Below, piece after piece: positions 54,222 through 63,946 of a stretch of 64,000 nucleotides of DNA (position 1 is the first letter of the stretch; every line of letters starts with the position of its first letter). The position numbers and the translations under genes are program-made. Origin of the DNA: Chitinophagaceae bacterium PMP191F (GTDB taxonomy: Bacteria; Bacteroidota; Bacteroidia; Chitinophagales; Chitinophagaceae); assembly GCA_001302245.1 (NCBI GenBank), contig LGYU01000015.1, positions 1 through 64,000 on the forward strand, written 5' to 3'. Below the pieces are notes generated by a model. The model saw only the letters and a program-made list of their open reading frames with translations. It was not told the DNA's origin and made no database searches.

Positions 54222-56381
54222 ATGAAAAAGTATTTCATTTTCAGCACGCTATTGTTTGCACTGTTGATGGCAGGTAAAATATTGCAGGCACAAAGCCGTA
54301 TTCCCATCCATACCAAAAATTCTACGTTGTTGTTTACAACAGGTAAGGATGGTAAACTGTACCAGAGTTATTTTGGAAAAAGGATTGCTGCAGAAACATC
54401 TTTAAACCAGGTGAGCATGCAGAATATTGAAAGCTACCAGGTGGCAGGTGGTGAAAATCTATTTGAGCCCGCATTGCGGATGATCCATGCCGACGGCAAT
54501 CCGTCTTTACTGCTGAAAGTAAAGGACTTTAAAGAAAACCGGGTTGATAATAACAATACGATGACCAGTATTACATTGGAAGATCCCGTGTATCCTGTAA
54601 GTGTGGTACTGAATTTTTCTGCCTATTATAATGAAGACGTTATTAAAGCGTGGGTTGAGATCGTGCAACGTGAAAAAGGAAATGTTACCATGACGGGATT
54701 TGCATCTTCCATGCTGCACTTTGTTTCAGACAGTTACTGGTTGTCACAATTTCATGGCGACTGGGCCGAAGAAGTACATCTGCAGGAATCGCAATTGACC
54801 AGTGGTATCAAGATCATTGACAGCAAACTGGGTAGTCGTGCGCACATGTACCAGACACCAGCTTTTCTGCTGGCGCTGAATGCAAAGGCTACAGAAGATG
54901 AAGGGGAACTGATTGCTGGTACATTGGCATGGTCTGGTAATTTCCGTTTCCTGTTTGAACTGGATGAAAAAAATCAGTTGAGGATCGTTTCCGGCATCAA
55001 TCCATATGCATCAGAATATGTATTGGAGCCCAATAAGAAATTTATTACCCCTGAATTCATTTTTACATACTCTGATCAGGGTAAAGGAAAAGCCAGCAGA
55101 AGCCTGCACCAGTGGGCACGTAACTATGGCATTAAAGATGGCAATGGCCCGCGTATGACCCTGCTGAACAACTGGGAAGCTACACAGTTTGATTTTAACG
55201 AAGCAAAACTGGCCGGTTTATTTGGAGAAGCCAAGCAACTGGGCGTGGATATGTTCCTGCTGGATGATGGTTGGTTTGCGAATAAGTATCCACGTAATGA
55301 TGATCATGCAGGATTGGGTGACTGGCAGGAGAATAAGCTGAAACTGCCCCATGGCATTGGGTACCTGGTAAAAGAGGCACAGAAAACAGGAGTGAAGTTT
55401 GGCATCTGGATAGAACCGGAAATGGTGAATCCCAAAAGTGAGTTGTATGAAAAACATCCAGATTGGATCCTGAAACTACCCAACCGTGAAGAGCACTATT
55501 TCAGAAACCAACTGGTGCTGGATATCATCAATCCCGAAGTGCAGGATTTTGTATTTGGGGTGCTGGATAAAATAATGACCGATAATCCGGGGGTTGCTTT
55601 TATTAAGTGGGATTGCAATCGGATGATCACCAATGCCTATTCACCCTACCTGAAAAACAAACAGACGCACCTGTATATTGAGTATGTAAAAAGCCTGTAT
55701 GCCATATTGGACAGGGTACAGAAAAAATATCCTGCACTGCCTATGATGTTGTGCAGTGGCGGAGGCGGAAGAACTGACTATGGTGCATTAAAGTATTTTA
55801 CTGAATTCTGGCCCAGCGATAATACAGATCCTGTGGAGCGTGTATTTATTCAATGGGGATACTCTTACTTCTTCCCGGCAAAATCCATTGCCTGTCACAT
55901 TACATCCTGGGGAAAACAATCATTGAAATTCAGGACAGATGTAGCCATGATGGGACGCCTGGGATATGATCTGAATGTGGCACACATGACAGCCAATGAC
56001 CTTAGTTTCAGTCAACAGGCAGTGGCTAACTACAAGCGTTTAAATCCTGTTATCCTGCAGGGTGATATGTATCGTTTGATCAATCCTTACAACAACGACA
56101 GAGCTGTAGTGATGTATACAGATCAGCACAAAGACAATGCCGTGTTGTTTGCATACAACCTGCATCCGCGGTATGGTACCAACTGGCCCACTGTAAAACT
56201 GAAAGGACTTGATGTAGCGAAGAATTATGTAGTAACAGAGATCAACCTGTATCCCGGTACACAATCGCAACTGGCAGAACAGGGAAAGAGCTACACCGGT
56301 GAATACCTGATGAATGTAGGACTTGCATTAACCAATTCTACAGAACTGACCAGCGCGGTTATTGAAATCAAAGCAAAATGA
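54222..56381 (+). CDS. Alpha-galactosidase, GH36
   Basis: 719 residues from the ATG at 54222, which starts a signal peptide (MKKYFIFSTLLFALLMAGKILQAQ). Motifs of GH36: LLDDGWF, GIWIEPEMVNPKSELYE, nucleophile Asp464 in FIKWDCNR, and acid/base Asp533 in PSDNTDP. An N-terminal beta-supersandwich precedes the TIM barrel. It should release terminal alpha-galactose from raffinose-family or galactomannan oligosaccharides in the periplasm. The stop overlaps the next start by four bases (ATGA). Confidence 0.92.
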   Translation: MKKYFIFSTLLFALLMAGKILQAQSRIPIHTKNSTLLFTTGKDGKLYQSYFGKRIAAETSLNQVSMQNIESYQVAGGENLFEPALRMIHADGNPSLLLKVKDFKENRVDNNNTMTSITLEDPVYPVSVVLNFSAYYNEDVIKAWVEIVQREKGNVTMTGFASSMLHFVSDSYWLSQFHGDWAEEVHLQESQLTSGIKIIDSKLGSRAHMYQTPAFLLALNAKATEDEGELIAGTLAWSGNFRFLFELDEKNQLRIVSGINPYASEYVLEPNKKFITPEFIFTYSDQGKGKASRSLHQWARNYGIKDGNGPRMTLLNNWEATQFDFNEAKLAGLFGEAKQLGVDMFLLDDGWFANKYPRNDDHAGLGDWQENKLKLPHGIGYLVKEAQKTGVKFGIWIEPEMVNPKSELYEKHPDWILKLPNREEHYFRNQLVLDIINPEVQDFVFGVLDKIMTDNPGVAFIKWDCNRMITNAYSPYLKNKQTHLYIEYVKSLYAILDRVQKKYPALPMMLCSGGGGRTDYGALKYFTEFWPSDNTDPVERVFIQWGYSYFFPAKSIACHITSWGKQSLKFRTDVAMMGRLGYDLNVAHMTANDLSFSQQAVANYKRLNPVILQGDMYRLINPYNNDRAVVMYTDQHKDNAVLFAYNLHPRYGTNWPTVKLKGLDVAKNYVVTEINLYPGTQSQLAEQGKSYTGEYLMNVGLALTNSTELTSAVIEIKAK

Positions 56382-58396
56382 ACAGGCTACCGATAATAAA
56401 ATATTTCCGGCTGGCAATTGCTTGTACGCTATCATGTTTGTTGGTTGTAGCAACTGCTAAAGCACAACCGGGTCAGCTTTCTATCCCTTTTGGGAAGAAC
56501 AATAAAATAGTATTCGATCTTACTGCTGGTATTTATACTGTTCACTTTGGTGGAAAGGTATATTTCAATAATGCATATGTAACTGCCGGGGGTACGGAAA
56601 CTATTGACAGCAGAGCAATACATAGCTGGACATATAGTGTAACAACTTCTGGTATCGGGTTCGGTAAAGGAAAATTGTATACCCTTACCTGCGATAATAG
56701 GACCATGCAGTTGATGTTTCATGTATTTCCGGATAAAACATACTTCGTAGCAGAAATGCGGGTAAAAGGAGCATGCAATTACATGTCGCCATTAACTACT
56801 GACCAGGTACAGTTGCATGAAAATGGTGATAACCGGGCATTATTTGTTCCTTTTGACAATGACATGTGGGTGCGTTATGATGCAAAACCGGTTAGCAAGG
56901 CCGATTTTACCGGGAGCGAAGTGCTCGCTGTGTATAACAATGATCATTACAAAGGTCTTGTGATGGGTTCACTGGAGCATACTACCTGGAAGTCGGGTAT
57001 CCGGTTTAAAGGCAATGATAATAACCAAGATGGAAGTGTGGCACTATATGCCGGTTTTACCAGCACGGTCATTACCCATGATAGCTTGCCACATGGAACC
57101 GTGCAGCCCGTGGATGGCTATTGCAGATCACCCAGGATGCTGATTGGCCTGTTTTCTGACTGGCGTGATGGCATGGAACAATACGCAGCGATGAATGTGC
57201 AGGCAGAACCACGTGTAATAAACACCTGGAAAAAGGGTGTGCCTATGGGCTGGAACAGTTGGGGCGCTCTCCAAACAAAATTGAATGCCGATAATGCAGG
57301 TAAAATCATTGACTATTTCTATGATTCGTGCAAGGCTTTCCGCACCAGCAATAAAACATTGTATATCGACCTGGATTCTTACTGGGACAATATGACCTCC
57401 GGTGGTATTGATGGAGAAACTTCTCAATTAGCAGACTTTGTGAAACATTGTAAAGCAAAAGGATTCAAACCGGGTATATACTGGGCACCTTTTGTAGACT
57501 GGGGGAAATATGCACGTAAAGTGGAAGGCACTGATGTGGACTATACAGCAACATGGGTGCGGCAAAATGGTAAAGTAGTGGATGTGGATGGCGGCAGGGC
57601 AATGGATCCTACGCATCCGGCTACACGAAAAAGGCTGGTGCATTATTTTGAGCGTTTCAAACAACTGGGATTTGAAATGGTAAAAATTGACTTCCTGGTA
57701 CATGGCGCCTTTGAGGCAGATAGTTTTTTTGATACAAAAGTTACTACGGGTATGCAGGCATTCAGCAGTGGCATGCAGTTGCTGGATAGCGTGGTGAATG
57801 GAAAAATGTTGCTGTACGCTGCTATATCGCCCAATATTGCTACTGCACGCTATGTACATATGCGTCGTATTGCCTGTGATGCTTTCAGTGCCATTGACAA
57901 TACGGAGTATACACTGAACAGTACAGGCTATGGCTGGTGGCAGGGAAAAATCTATGATTTTATTGACGGAGACCATGTGGTGTTTGGTCATGAATCACCC
58001 GGTTGCAACAGGGCAAGACTGGCCAGCGCATTGGTAACCGGAACGCTTATTACCGGTGATGACTATGCTTCCTATGGTCCCTGGAAACAGGCAGCCGCCA
58101 CATTATTACAGAATCAATACCTGTTACAACTGGCTCATTCCGGAAAAGCATTTCGCCCGTTGTTGGCAGATACCGGCAACAAAGGCGTTAATGTACTGGT
58201 ACAGCAAAGCGGTGGATACCGTTACCTGGCGGTATTCAATTTTTCCAACCAGGATACGGTATTCAGTATACCGGCTAATAAAACCGGTATAGTATCCGGT
58301 ACTGCTGCGCTGGAGTTATTCAGTGGGAAGACCAGTGTATTGAATGGTTCGGTGAAAGTGCCTGCAACCGATGTGCTTATTTTCCGTACAAAATAA
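56378..58396 (+). CDS. Clan GH-D glycosidase, alpha-galactosidase-like
   Basis: 672 residues with a signal peptide (about 1-29). The TIM-barrel starts with VPMGWNSWGAL, then LYIDLDSYWDN, GIYWAPFVDWG and a nucleophile-like Asp438 in MVKIDFLVHG; a C-terminal beta-sandwich follows. These are clan GH-D features (GH27/GH36), but it is clearly different from the neighbouring GH36 enzyme. It may act on another alpha-galactoside or a related sugar such as N-acetyl- or anhydro-galactose. Translationally coupled to the GH36 gene by an ATGA overlap. Confidence 0.85.
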   Translation: MNRLPIIKYFRLAIACTLSCLLVVATAKAQPGQLSIPFGKNNKIVFDLTAGIYTVHFGGKVYFNNAYVTAGGTETIDSRAIHSWTYSVTTSGIGFGKGKLYTLTCDNRTMQLMFHVFPDKTYFVAEMRVKGACNYMSPLTTDQVQLHENGDNRALFVPFDNDMWVRYDAKPVSKADFTGSEVLAVYNNDHYKGLVMGSLEHTTWKSGIRFKGNDNNQDGSVALYAGFTSTVITHDSLPHGTVQPVDGYCRSPRMLIGLFSDWRDGMEQYAAMNVQAEPRVINTWKKGVPMGWNSWGALQTKLNADNAGKIIDYFYDSCKAFRTSNKTLYIDLDSYWDNMTSGGIDGETSQLADFVKHCKAKGFKPGIYWAPFVDWGKYARKVEGTDVDYTATWVRQNGKVVDVDGGRAMDPTHPATRKRLVHYFERFKQLGFEMVKIDFLVHGAFEADSFFDTKVTTGMQAFSSGMQLLDSVVNGKMLLYAAISPNIATARYVHMRRIACDAFSAIDNTEYTLNSTGYGWWQGKIYDFIDGDHVVFGHESPGCNRARLASALVTGTLITGDDYASYGPWKQAAATLLQNQYLLQLAHSGKAFRPLLADTGNKGVNVLVQQSGGYRYLAVFNFSNQDTVFSIPANKTGIVSGTAALELFSGKTSVLNGSVKVPATDVLIFRTK

Positions 58397-58720
58397 CAAA
58401 ACACAATCCCTGTAATCGACAACAATTAAGTCCGGATATAGCTATCCGGCTGAGGCGTATCCTATTCATTTTCAAACCGTATAGCAACAACTTCAGAGTG
58501 TTCTTACAGACTTTCTGAAGCGGCAAAAATCGCAATGTGAGCAGTATTGGAGAGTGCTACAAGATGAATAATAAGCTTAATAGACGGATAACTTTTGCAC
58601 TGCGATAATTTTTTTGAAGTCTCCAAACTCGTTATATTTGATATGTAGTATAGTATAGGATAGAATAGAATTTCAGGAAACTAATTCACTTATTCATTAT
58701 ACACCAAAGATTGCTCGCTT
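58397..58720. other. Intergenic region before susC
   Basis: 324 bases. It holds a hairpin CCGGATA-tagc-TATCCGG (58432-58449) just after the glycosidase gene, then the susC promoter and operator at 58613-58670. Nothing else recognised. Confidence 0.5.
58613..58670 (+). promoter_or_regulatory. susC promoter with GntR-type operator
   Basis: TTTG (58613-58616), 16 bases, then TATATTTG (58633-58640), a full -7 match. Immediately after lies GTAGTATAGTA-TAGGATAGAATAG; the 13-mer at 58656-58668 is identical to that at 51403-51415 before gntR. The site covers about +10 to +25, where a bound protein would block initiation. Confidence 0.68.
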
Positions 58721-61700
58721 ATGAAAAGAAAACCTGGTTGCTCTGGTCGGGGATTACGTGCTCCGGGCAACAGACTGCTCAGTATGCCATTGGTGCTACT
58801 GTGTCTTCTTTCCTTTTTTAACACCCATTCTCAAACTCCCGCTAATGTTACTGTAACCGGTATTGTTACCGATTCGCTGGGGAGGGTATTGGATGGGGCC
58901 AGTGTGATAGCCAACACCAAAAAAACAACAGCTACCAGTACAGACAGGAATGGTCGTTTTATCCTGGAAGTACCGGCAGGGGCTGAGATCATCATTTCTT
59001 ATGTAGGCTTTATTGAACAGCGGTTTGCCATTACTGCGGGTATCCGGGAACTGAAGGTGATACTGCTGCAAACTGCGCTGACGGGCGATGAAGTGGTGGT
59101 AACAGCCTATGGACGCAAACAACGTAAAGAAGCGGTGGTAGGCTCGGTTGCCAGTGTTAACCCTGAACAATTGCGCATACCTGCCAGTAACCTTACCAAT
59201 GCTATGGCAGGCCAGGTGGCAGGGGTAATATCTTTCCAGCGTGGCGGACAACCGGGGCTGGACAACTCGCAGTTCTTTATACGTGGTGTTACCACTTTCG
59301 GATACAGTGCCAGTCCACTGATACTGGTAGATAATATAGAACTTTCTGCCAATGACCTTGCACGCTTGCAGGTAGATGATATCGCTAGTTTTTCCATTTT
59401 AAAAGATGCGAGTGCTGCTGCGCTATATGGAGCCAGGGGCGCCAATGGTGTAATACTGGTTACAACTAAAGAAGGTAAAACAGGTACGGCAAGGATCGGC
59501 GTGCGGTATGAATCTTCTATTTCACGACCTACGCAAACAGTAAAGCTGGCAGATCCTGTAACCTTTATGAAACTGTATAATGAAGCGCTTACCACACGTA
59601 ATCCGCTGGCAAAGCCATTATACACTCCCAACCAGATCATCAGTACACAGGCTACTATGGACAAAGCACCGGGATATAACCCATATGTATATCCTGCTGT
59701 GGACTGGATGGGCACATTGTTTAAAAAACAAACGACTACCCATCGTGCCAATTTCAATGTGTCTGGTGGCAACAATATTACCAAGTATTACATCGCCGGT
59801 TCGTATGACAGGGATAATGGTATTTTACAAACCAACCCTGTTAACAACTTCAACTCTGGCATGAAGTATGAAAATTACCAGTTGCGTTCCAATATCAATG
59901 TAAAAGCAACTAAAACCACAGAGGTGATTGTGCGGTTGTGGGGAAATTTCAATGAATATACCGGCCCTATCACCGGTGATCAGTCAGGGCTTGCCAGCGA
60001 TCTGTACGACAGGGCACTGCATACCAGCCCGGTTGCTTTTCCTGCTTATTTTCCGGCAGATAGTGCCAATATACTGAGTAAACACATCCTGTTTGGCAAT
60101 TCACTGTCTACCGGTGGTTCGTTGCAGGCAAATCCCTATGCTGACCTGATGTATGGATACAAAAGCTTTTCAGAATCGCGTTTGTCTGCACAATTTGAAC
60201 TGAACCAGAACCTGAGTTTTATTACACAGGGCTTATCATTCCATGGTTTATTCAGTACCAACCGGTATGCATACTTTGATCTTACCCGTTCATACAAACC
60301 ATTTTACTATAGTGTGCAGAACTATGATAAGGTCAACAACGCCTATACGTTGAAATGGCTGAACAATCAGCCGGGTGCAGCACAGGAATATCTTAGCTAT
60401 TATCCCGGTTTCAAAAACATTAATACGTACCTGTATATGCTGGGTTCATTGGATTACAGTCGTTCTTTTGGTGATCACAGTGTCAACGCATCACTGGTAG
60501 GCACGCGTCAGCAGATCCTGAATGCAGAAGCCAATGACCCCAATACCGGCCAGCCTTCATTGCAATACTCGCTGCCTTACCGTAATCTTGGTGTATCAGG
60601 AAGAGCTACTTATTCTTATGGCAGCAAATATTTTCTTGAATTCAACTTTGGTTACAATGGTTCAGAACGTTTCTCTACACAAAACCGCTGGGGCTTTTTT
60701 CCAACTATAGGAGCCGGATGGGTTGTATCCAATGAAAAATTCTGGACAGGCAAAGTTGCAGATATCATTACCCGCCTGAAAGTGAGGGGAAGTTATGGTT
60801 TAGTGGGTAATGATAATATTGACAATACAAGATTCTATTATCTTTCCAACGTAACGCCCAACGATCCCTATGGCCCTTCGGCAACCTTTGGTAATACGAA
60901 TGGATTTACCCTGCGTGGCACTACTATACAGAACTATCCCAATCCCAATGTAACCTGGGAAACATCACGCAAAAGCAATATTGCACTCGAATTGACCATT
61001 CTGAAAAACCTGAACATTATTGCAGAGTACTATCATGAATACCGGTACCATATTCTGCAGGCGCGCGGATACATCCCTGTTACTGCAGGTCTGGAAGCCA
61101 CTATCAAATCGAATGTGGGAACTGCCTATGCAAAAGGCCTGGATCTGCATATTGATTACAAGCAAAATATTACAAAAGACCTGTGGGCTTCTGTGCTGGG
61201 TAATCTTACTGTTACTTCCAGCAGATATGGCCATTATGAAGAGCCTGAATATAAATATCCTTACAGGTTCTTATCAGGACAGCCTATTAACCAGCAGTTT
61301 GGATATATAGCAGAAAGACTGTTTGTGGATGATAAAGAAGCTGCCAATTCTCCCACGCAGTTGTTTGGAGCATCTCCTTTACCTAAAGGAGGCGATATTA
61401 AATACCGCGATGTGAATGGTGATGGAATTATAAACCAGGATGACCAGGTACCCATTGGTTTACCTATAACTCCTTCCGTCATCTATGGGTTTGGTTTTTC
61501 TGTAGGGTATAAAGGTTTTGACCTGAACGCATTTTTCCAGGGCCTGGGTCGTGAATCATTTTTTATCAATGCTACCTCGCAGGATGACAGGTATCATGGT
61601 TTATATGGAACGGCACCCTTTGTAAACAATGCGCAGATACTGGACGCTTACGCACAAAATCACTGGAGTGAAGAAAATCAGAACCTTTATGCATTATGGC

Positions 61701-61978
61701 CGCGCCTGGCAACTACTGATATTCTCAATAACCAGCAGAAGAGCAGCTGGTGGCTGCGCGACGGAAGTTTCCTGCGTTTAAAATCGATAGAAGCAGGCTA
61801 TACGCTTCCTAAACGATTGACCAAACGCCTGTTTATTGAAAACATGCGCATCTACTTCAGCGGGTTGAACCTGTTCACCTTCAGTCATTTTAAACTGTGG
61901 GATCCGGAGCAGGCTGGGCAAGGATTTGCATATCCGATACAGAAAGTAGTGAATGTGGGTGTGAACCTAAATTTCTAA
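58721..61978 (+). CDS. SusC/RagA family TonB-dependent outer membrane transporter
   Basis: 1085 residues. An N-terminal signal (hydrophobic PLVLLCLLSFF near residues 23-33) is followed by a CarboxypepD_reg-like domain (VTVTGIVTDSLGRVLDGASV, about 45-125), the plug with EVVVTAYG and the conserved GARGANGVILVTTKEGK, and the 22-strand barrel ending with KVVNVGVNLNF. With SusD it imports oligosaccharides through the outer membrane, powered by TonB. It is preceded by the shared GntR-type site and followed directly by susD. Confidence 0.94.
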   Translation: MKRKPGCSGRGLRAPGNRLLSMPLVLLCLLSFFNTHSQTPANVTVTGIVTDSLGRVLDGASVIANTKKTTATSTDRNGRFILEVPAGAEIIISYVGFIEQRFAITAGIRELKVILLQTALTGDEVVVTAYGRKQRKEAVVGSVASVNPEQLRIPASNLTNAMAGQVAGVISFQRGGQPGLDNSQFFIRGVTTFGYSASPLILVDNIELSANDLARLQVDDIASFSILKDASAAALYGARGANGVILVTTKEGKTGTARIGVRYESSISRPTQTVKLADPVTFMKLYNEALTTRNPLAKPLYTPNQIISTQATMDKAPGYNPYVYPAVDWMGTLFKKQTTTHRANFNVSGGNNITKYYIAGSYDRDNGILQTNPVNNFNSGMKYENYQLRSNINVKATKTTEVIVRLWGNFNEYTGPITGDQSGLASDLYDRALHTSPVAFPAYFPADSANILSKHILFGNSLSTGGSLQANPYADLMYGYKSFSESRLSAQFELNQNLSFITQGLSFHGLFSTNRYAYFDLTRSYKPFYYSVQNYDKVNNAYTLKWLNNQPGAAQEYLSYYPGFKNINTYLYMLGSLDYSRSFGDHSVNASLVGTRQQILNAEANDPNTGQPSLQYSLPYRNLGVSGRATYSYGSKYFLEFNFGYNGSERFSTQNRWGFFPTIGAGWVVSNEKFWTGKVADIITRLKVRGSYGLVGNDNIDNTRFYYLSNVTPNDPYGPSATFGNTNGFTLRGTTIQNYPNPNVTWETSRKSNIALELTILKNLNIIAEYYHEYRYHILQARGYIPVTAGLEATIKSNVGTAYAKGLDLHIDYKQNITKDLWASVLGNLTVTSSRYGHYEEPEYKYPYRFLSGQPINQQFGYIAERLFVDDKEAANSPTQLFGASPLPKGGDIKYRDVNGDGIINQDDQVPIGLPITPSVIYGFGFSVGYKGFDLNAFFQGLGRESFFINATSQDDRYHGLYGTAPFVNNAQILDAYAQNHWSEENQNLYALWPRLATTDILNNQQKSSWWLRDGSFLRLKSIEAGYTLPKRLTKRLFIENMRIYFSGLNLFTFSHFKLWDPEQAGQGFAYPIQKVVNVGVNLNF

Positions 61979-61995
61979 GTTTCAAAAACAGCTAT

Positions 61996-63912
61996 ATGAA
62001 AATCTTCATAAAAGCAATATTAACGATAGCATCAGTGGTTATATTAATGTCATCCTGTAAAAAATATCTTGATGTGGTGCCCGATGATGTAGCCACGCTG
62101 GAAAGTGCATTCAGCAATGCCAACGAAGCACAGGCATACCTGTTTGGCTGTTACTCTACCATGCAGTCGCTGTCTGATGTGCGGCGCAATGCTGGTTTCA
62201 CCACATCGGGTGAAGTGATCTTTCCTTATCCGTTGCAGGATCAGACAACGCTGGGTGGCCAGGGTGGTGACGGTGCATTCCAGATACTGCGTGGCACTCA
62301 AAATAGCGCCAATCCTATTCTGAATTACTGGGATGGCTACAACATGGGATTGAACATGTGGCAGGCCATCAGGAAATGCAATATCTTTTTGGCCAATATA
62401 GACAGACCTATTGACCTGGCTGCATTCCAGAAAACAAGATGGATTGCCGAAGCGAAATTTCTGAAAGCTTACTTTCACTACTGGCTGATACGCATGTATG
62501 GTCCTATTCCTATTGCAGATGTTGAATTGCCGGTAAGTGCTACTACAGAAGAAGTCCGTTTAAAACAACAAACTGTTGATTCCTGTTTCAATTATGTAGT
62601 AAAACTGCTGGATGAGTCTATTGCTGATTTGCCCAATGCTATTCAGAATGTGGCAGCAGAAGCAGGCAGAGTTACTGCTACTATTGCGTTGGCAGTAAAA
62701 GCAGAAGTGCTGGCAACACAGGCCAGCCCGCTGTTCAACGGCAATCCTGATTATGTGGGTATGAAAGGAAAAGACGGGCAAAGTTTTTTTGCTGCTACAG
62801 CCGATCCTGCAAAATGGAAAAAAGCTGCTGATGCCTGTAAAGCAGCTATTGATGCTGCTACTGCTATAGGCGGAGATCTGTACCAGTTAAGACTGAGCGG
62901 CAATATCATTCACATGTCCGACACCACGCGCAGAATGCTTACCATACAGGGTGCATTTACCGATAGCTGGAACCCTGAACAGGTCTGGACGTTGAATCCT
63001 TCTTTCGGATGGCAGTATATGGCATCGCCCAGGGTTACTGCCGATGCGGCTGCAAATGTATTTGCTGTATATTCCAATTTTTCTGTTCCTATCGGTCAGT
63101 CTGAGTTGTTTTACACCAACAACGGTGTACCCATCAATGAAGACAAAAACTGGGATTATACCAACCGTTACAAACTACAGCAGGGTGACGCAACACATCG
63201 CTATTACATAAAGCAGGGATACACCTGTGCCAAAGGGAATTTTGCACGCGAGCCCCGCTATTATGCTGATGTGGCATTTGATGGCAGCGTATGGTTTGGA
63301 TCGGGCAATACAGATGATAACAATCCCAATTTTATAAATGCAGTAAATGGTTTTGCATCGCCCCCTGACCAGTTGCGCTACAACGCTACCGGTTATTGGG
63401 CAAAGAAACTGGTACCTTATCAATCTACCGCTGGTCAGAACTCAATATGGCAGGCATACTCATGGCCCTTTATGCGTCTTACCAGTTTGTGGTTGCTGTA
63501 TGCAGAATGTTTAAATGAAGTAAACGGTCCTTCTGCAGAAGCATATACATGGATTGACAAAGTACGCTCAAGAGCAGGGTTACCGGGAGTGCTCACCTCA
63601 TGGTCGCAATATTCCAACAACCCTTCAAAACCCACCACTAAGGATGGACTGCGCCAGATCATACACCAGGAACGTCGTATAGAGCTGGCATTTGAAGGAC
63701 AGGCAGGCTGGGACCTGAGAAGATGGAAAGAATTACAGAATGTATTAAGTACCCCGGTACAGGGATGGAACGTATTCAACAGAACCACTGCCGGGTATTA
63801 CCAGTTGAGCAATGTATTTCAACCCATTTTCAGTCTGAAAAATTATCTCTATCCCATACAGGATTATGATCTGCTTACCAACCCTAACCTGGTGCAGACC
63901 CTGTACTGGTAA
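61996..63912 (+). CDS. RagB/SusD family nutrient-binding outer membrane lipoprotein
   Basis: 638 residues from the ATG at 61996, 17 bases after the susC stop. A lipoprotein signal ends MSSCKKYLDV, with the lipidated Cys at about residue 19. The SusD fold is shown by the helical TPR-like part (AEAKFLKAYFHYWLIRMYGPIPI) and the C-terminal RAGLPG and IHQERRIELAFEGQ-W-DLRRW blocks. It caps SusC and binds the oligosaccharide at the cell surface. The open frame upstream overlaps susC and is not used. Confidence 0.94.
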   Translation: MKIFIKAILTIASVVILMSSCKKYLDVVPDDVATLESAFSNANEAQAYLFGCYSTMQSLSDVRRNAGFTTSGEVIFPYPLQDQTTLGGQGGDGAFQILRGTQNSANPILNYWDGYNMGLNMWQAIRKCNIFLANIDRPIDLAAFQKTRWIAEAKFLKAYFHYWLIRMYGPIPIADVELPVSATTEEVRLKQQTVDSCFNYVVKLLDESIADLPNAIQNVAAEAGRVTATIALAVKAEVLATQASPLFNGNPDYVGMKGKDGQSFFAATADPAKWKKAADACKAAIDAATAIGGDLYQLRLSGNIIHMSDTTRRMLTIQGAFTDSWNPEQVWTLNPSFGWQYMASPRVTADAAANVFAVYSNFSVPIGQSELFYTNNGVPINEDKNWDYTNRYKLQQGDATHRYYIKQGYTCAKGNFAREPRYYADVAFDGSVWFGSGNTDDNNPNFINAVNGFASPPDQLRYNATGYWAKKLVPYQSTAGQNSIWQAYSWPFMRLTSLWLLYAECLNEVNGPSAEAYTWIDKVRSRAGLPGVLTSWSQYSNNPSKPTTKDGLRQIIHQERRIELAFEGQAGWDLRRWKELQNVLSTPVQGWNVFNRTTAGYYQLSNVFQPIFSLKNYLYPIQDYDLLTNPNLVQTLYW

Positions 63913-63946
63913 ATCACGATTGTTACTTAATGCCTCAATTCTTTTT

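Noticed and set aside
61897-61995. susD extension overlapping susC
   Set aside because: The lipoprotein signal begins at 61996; the upstream part is susC coding sequence in another frame.
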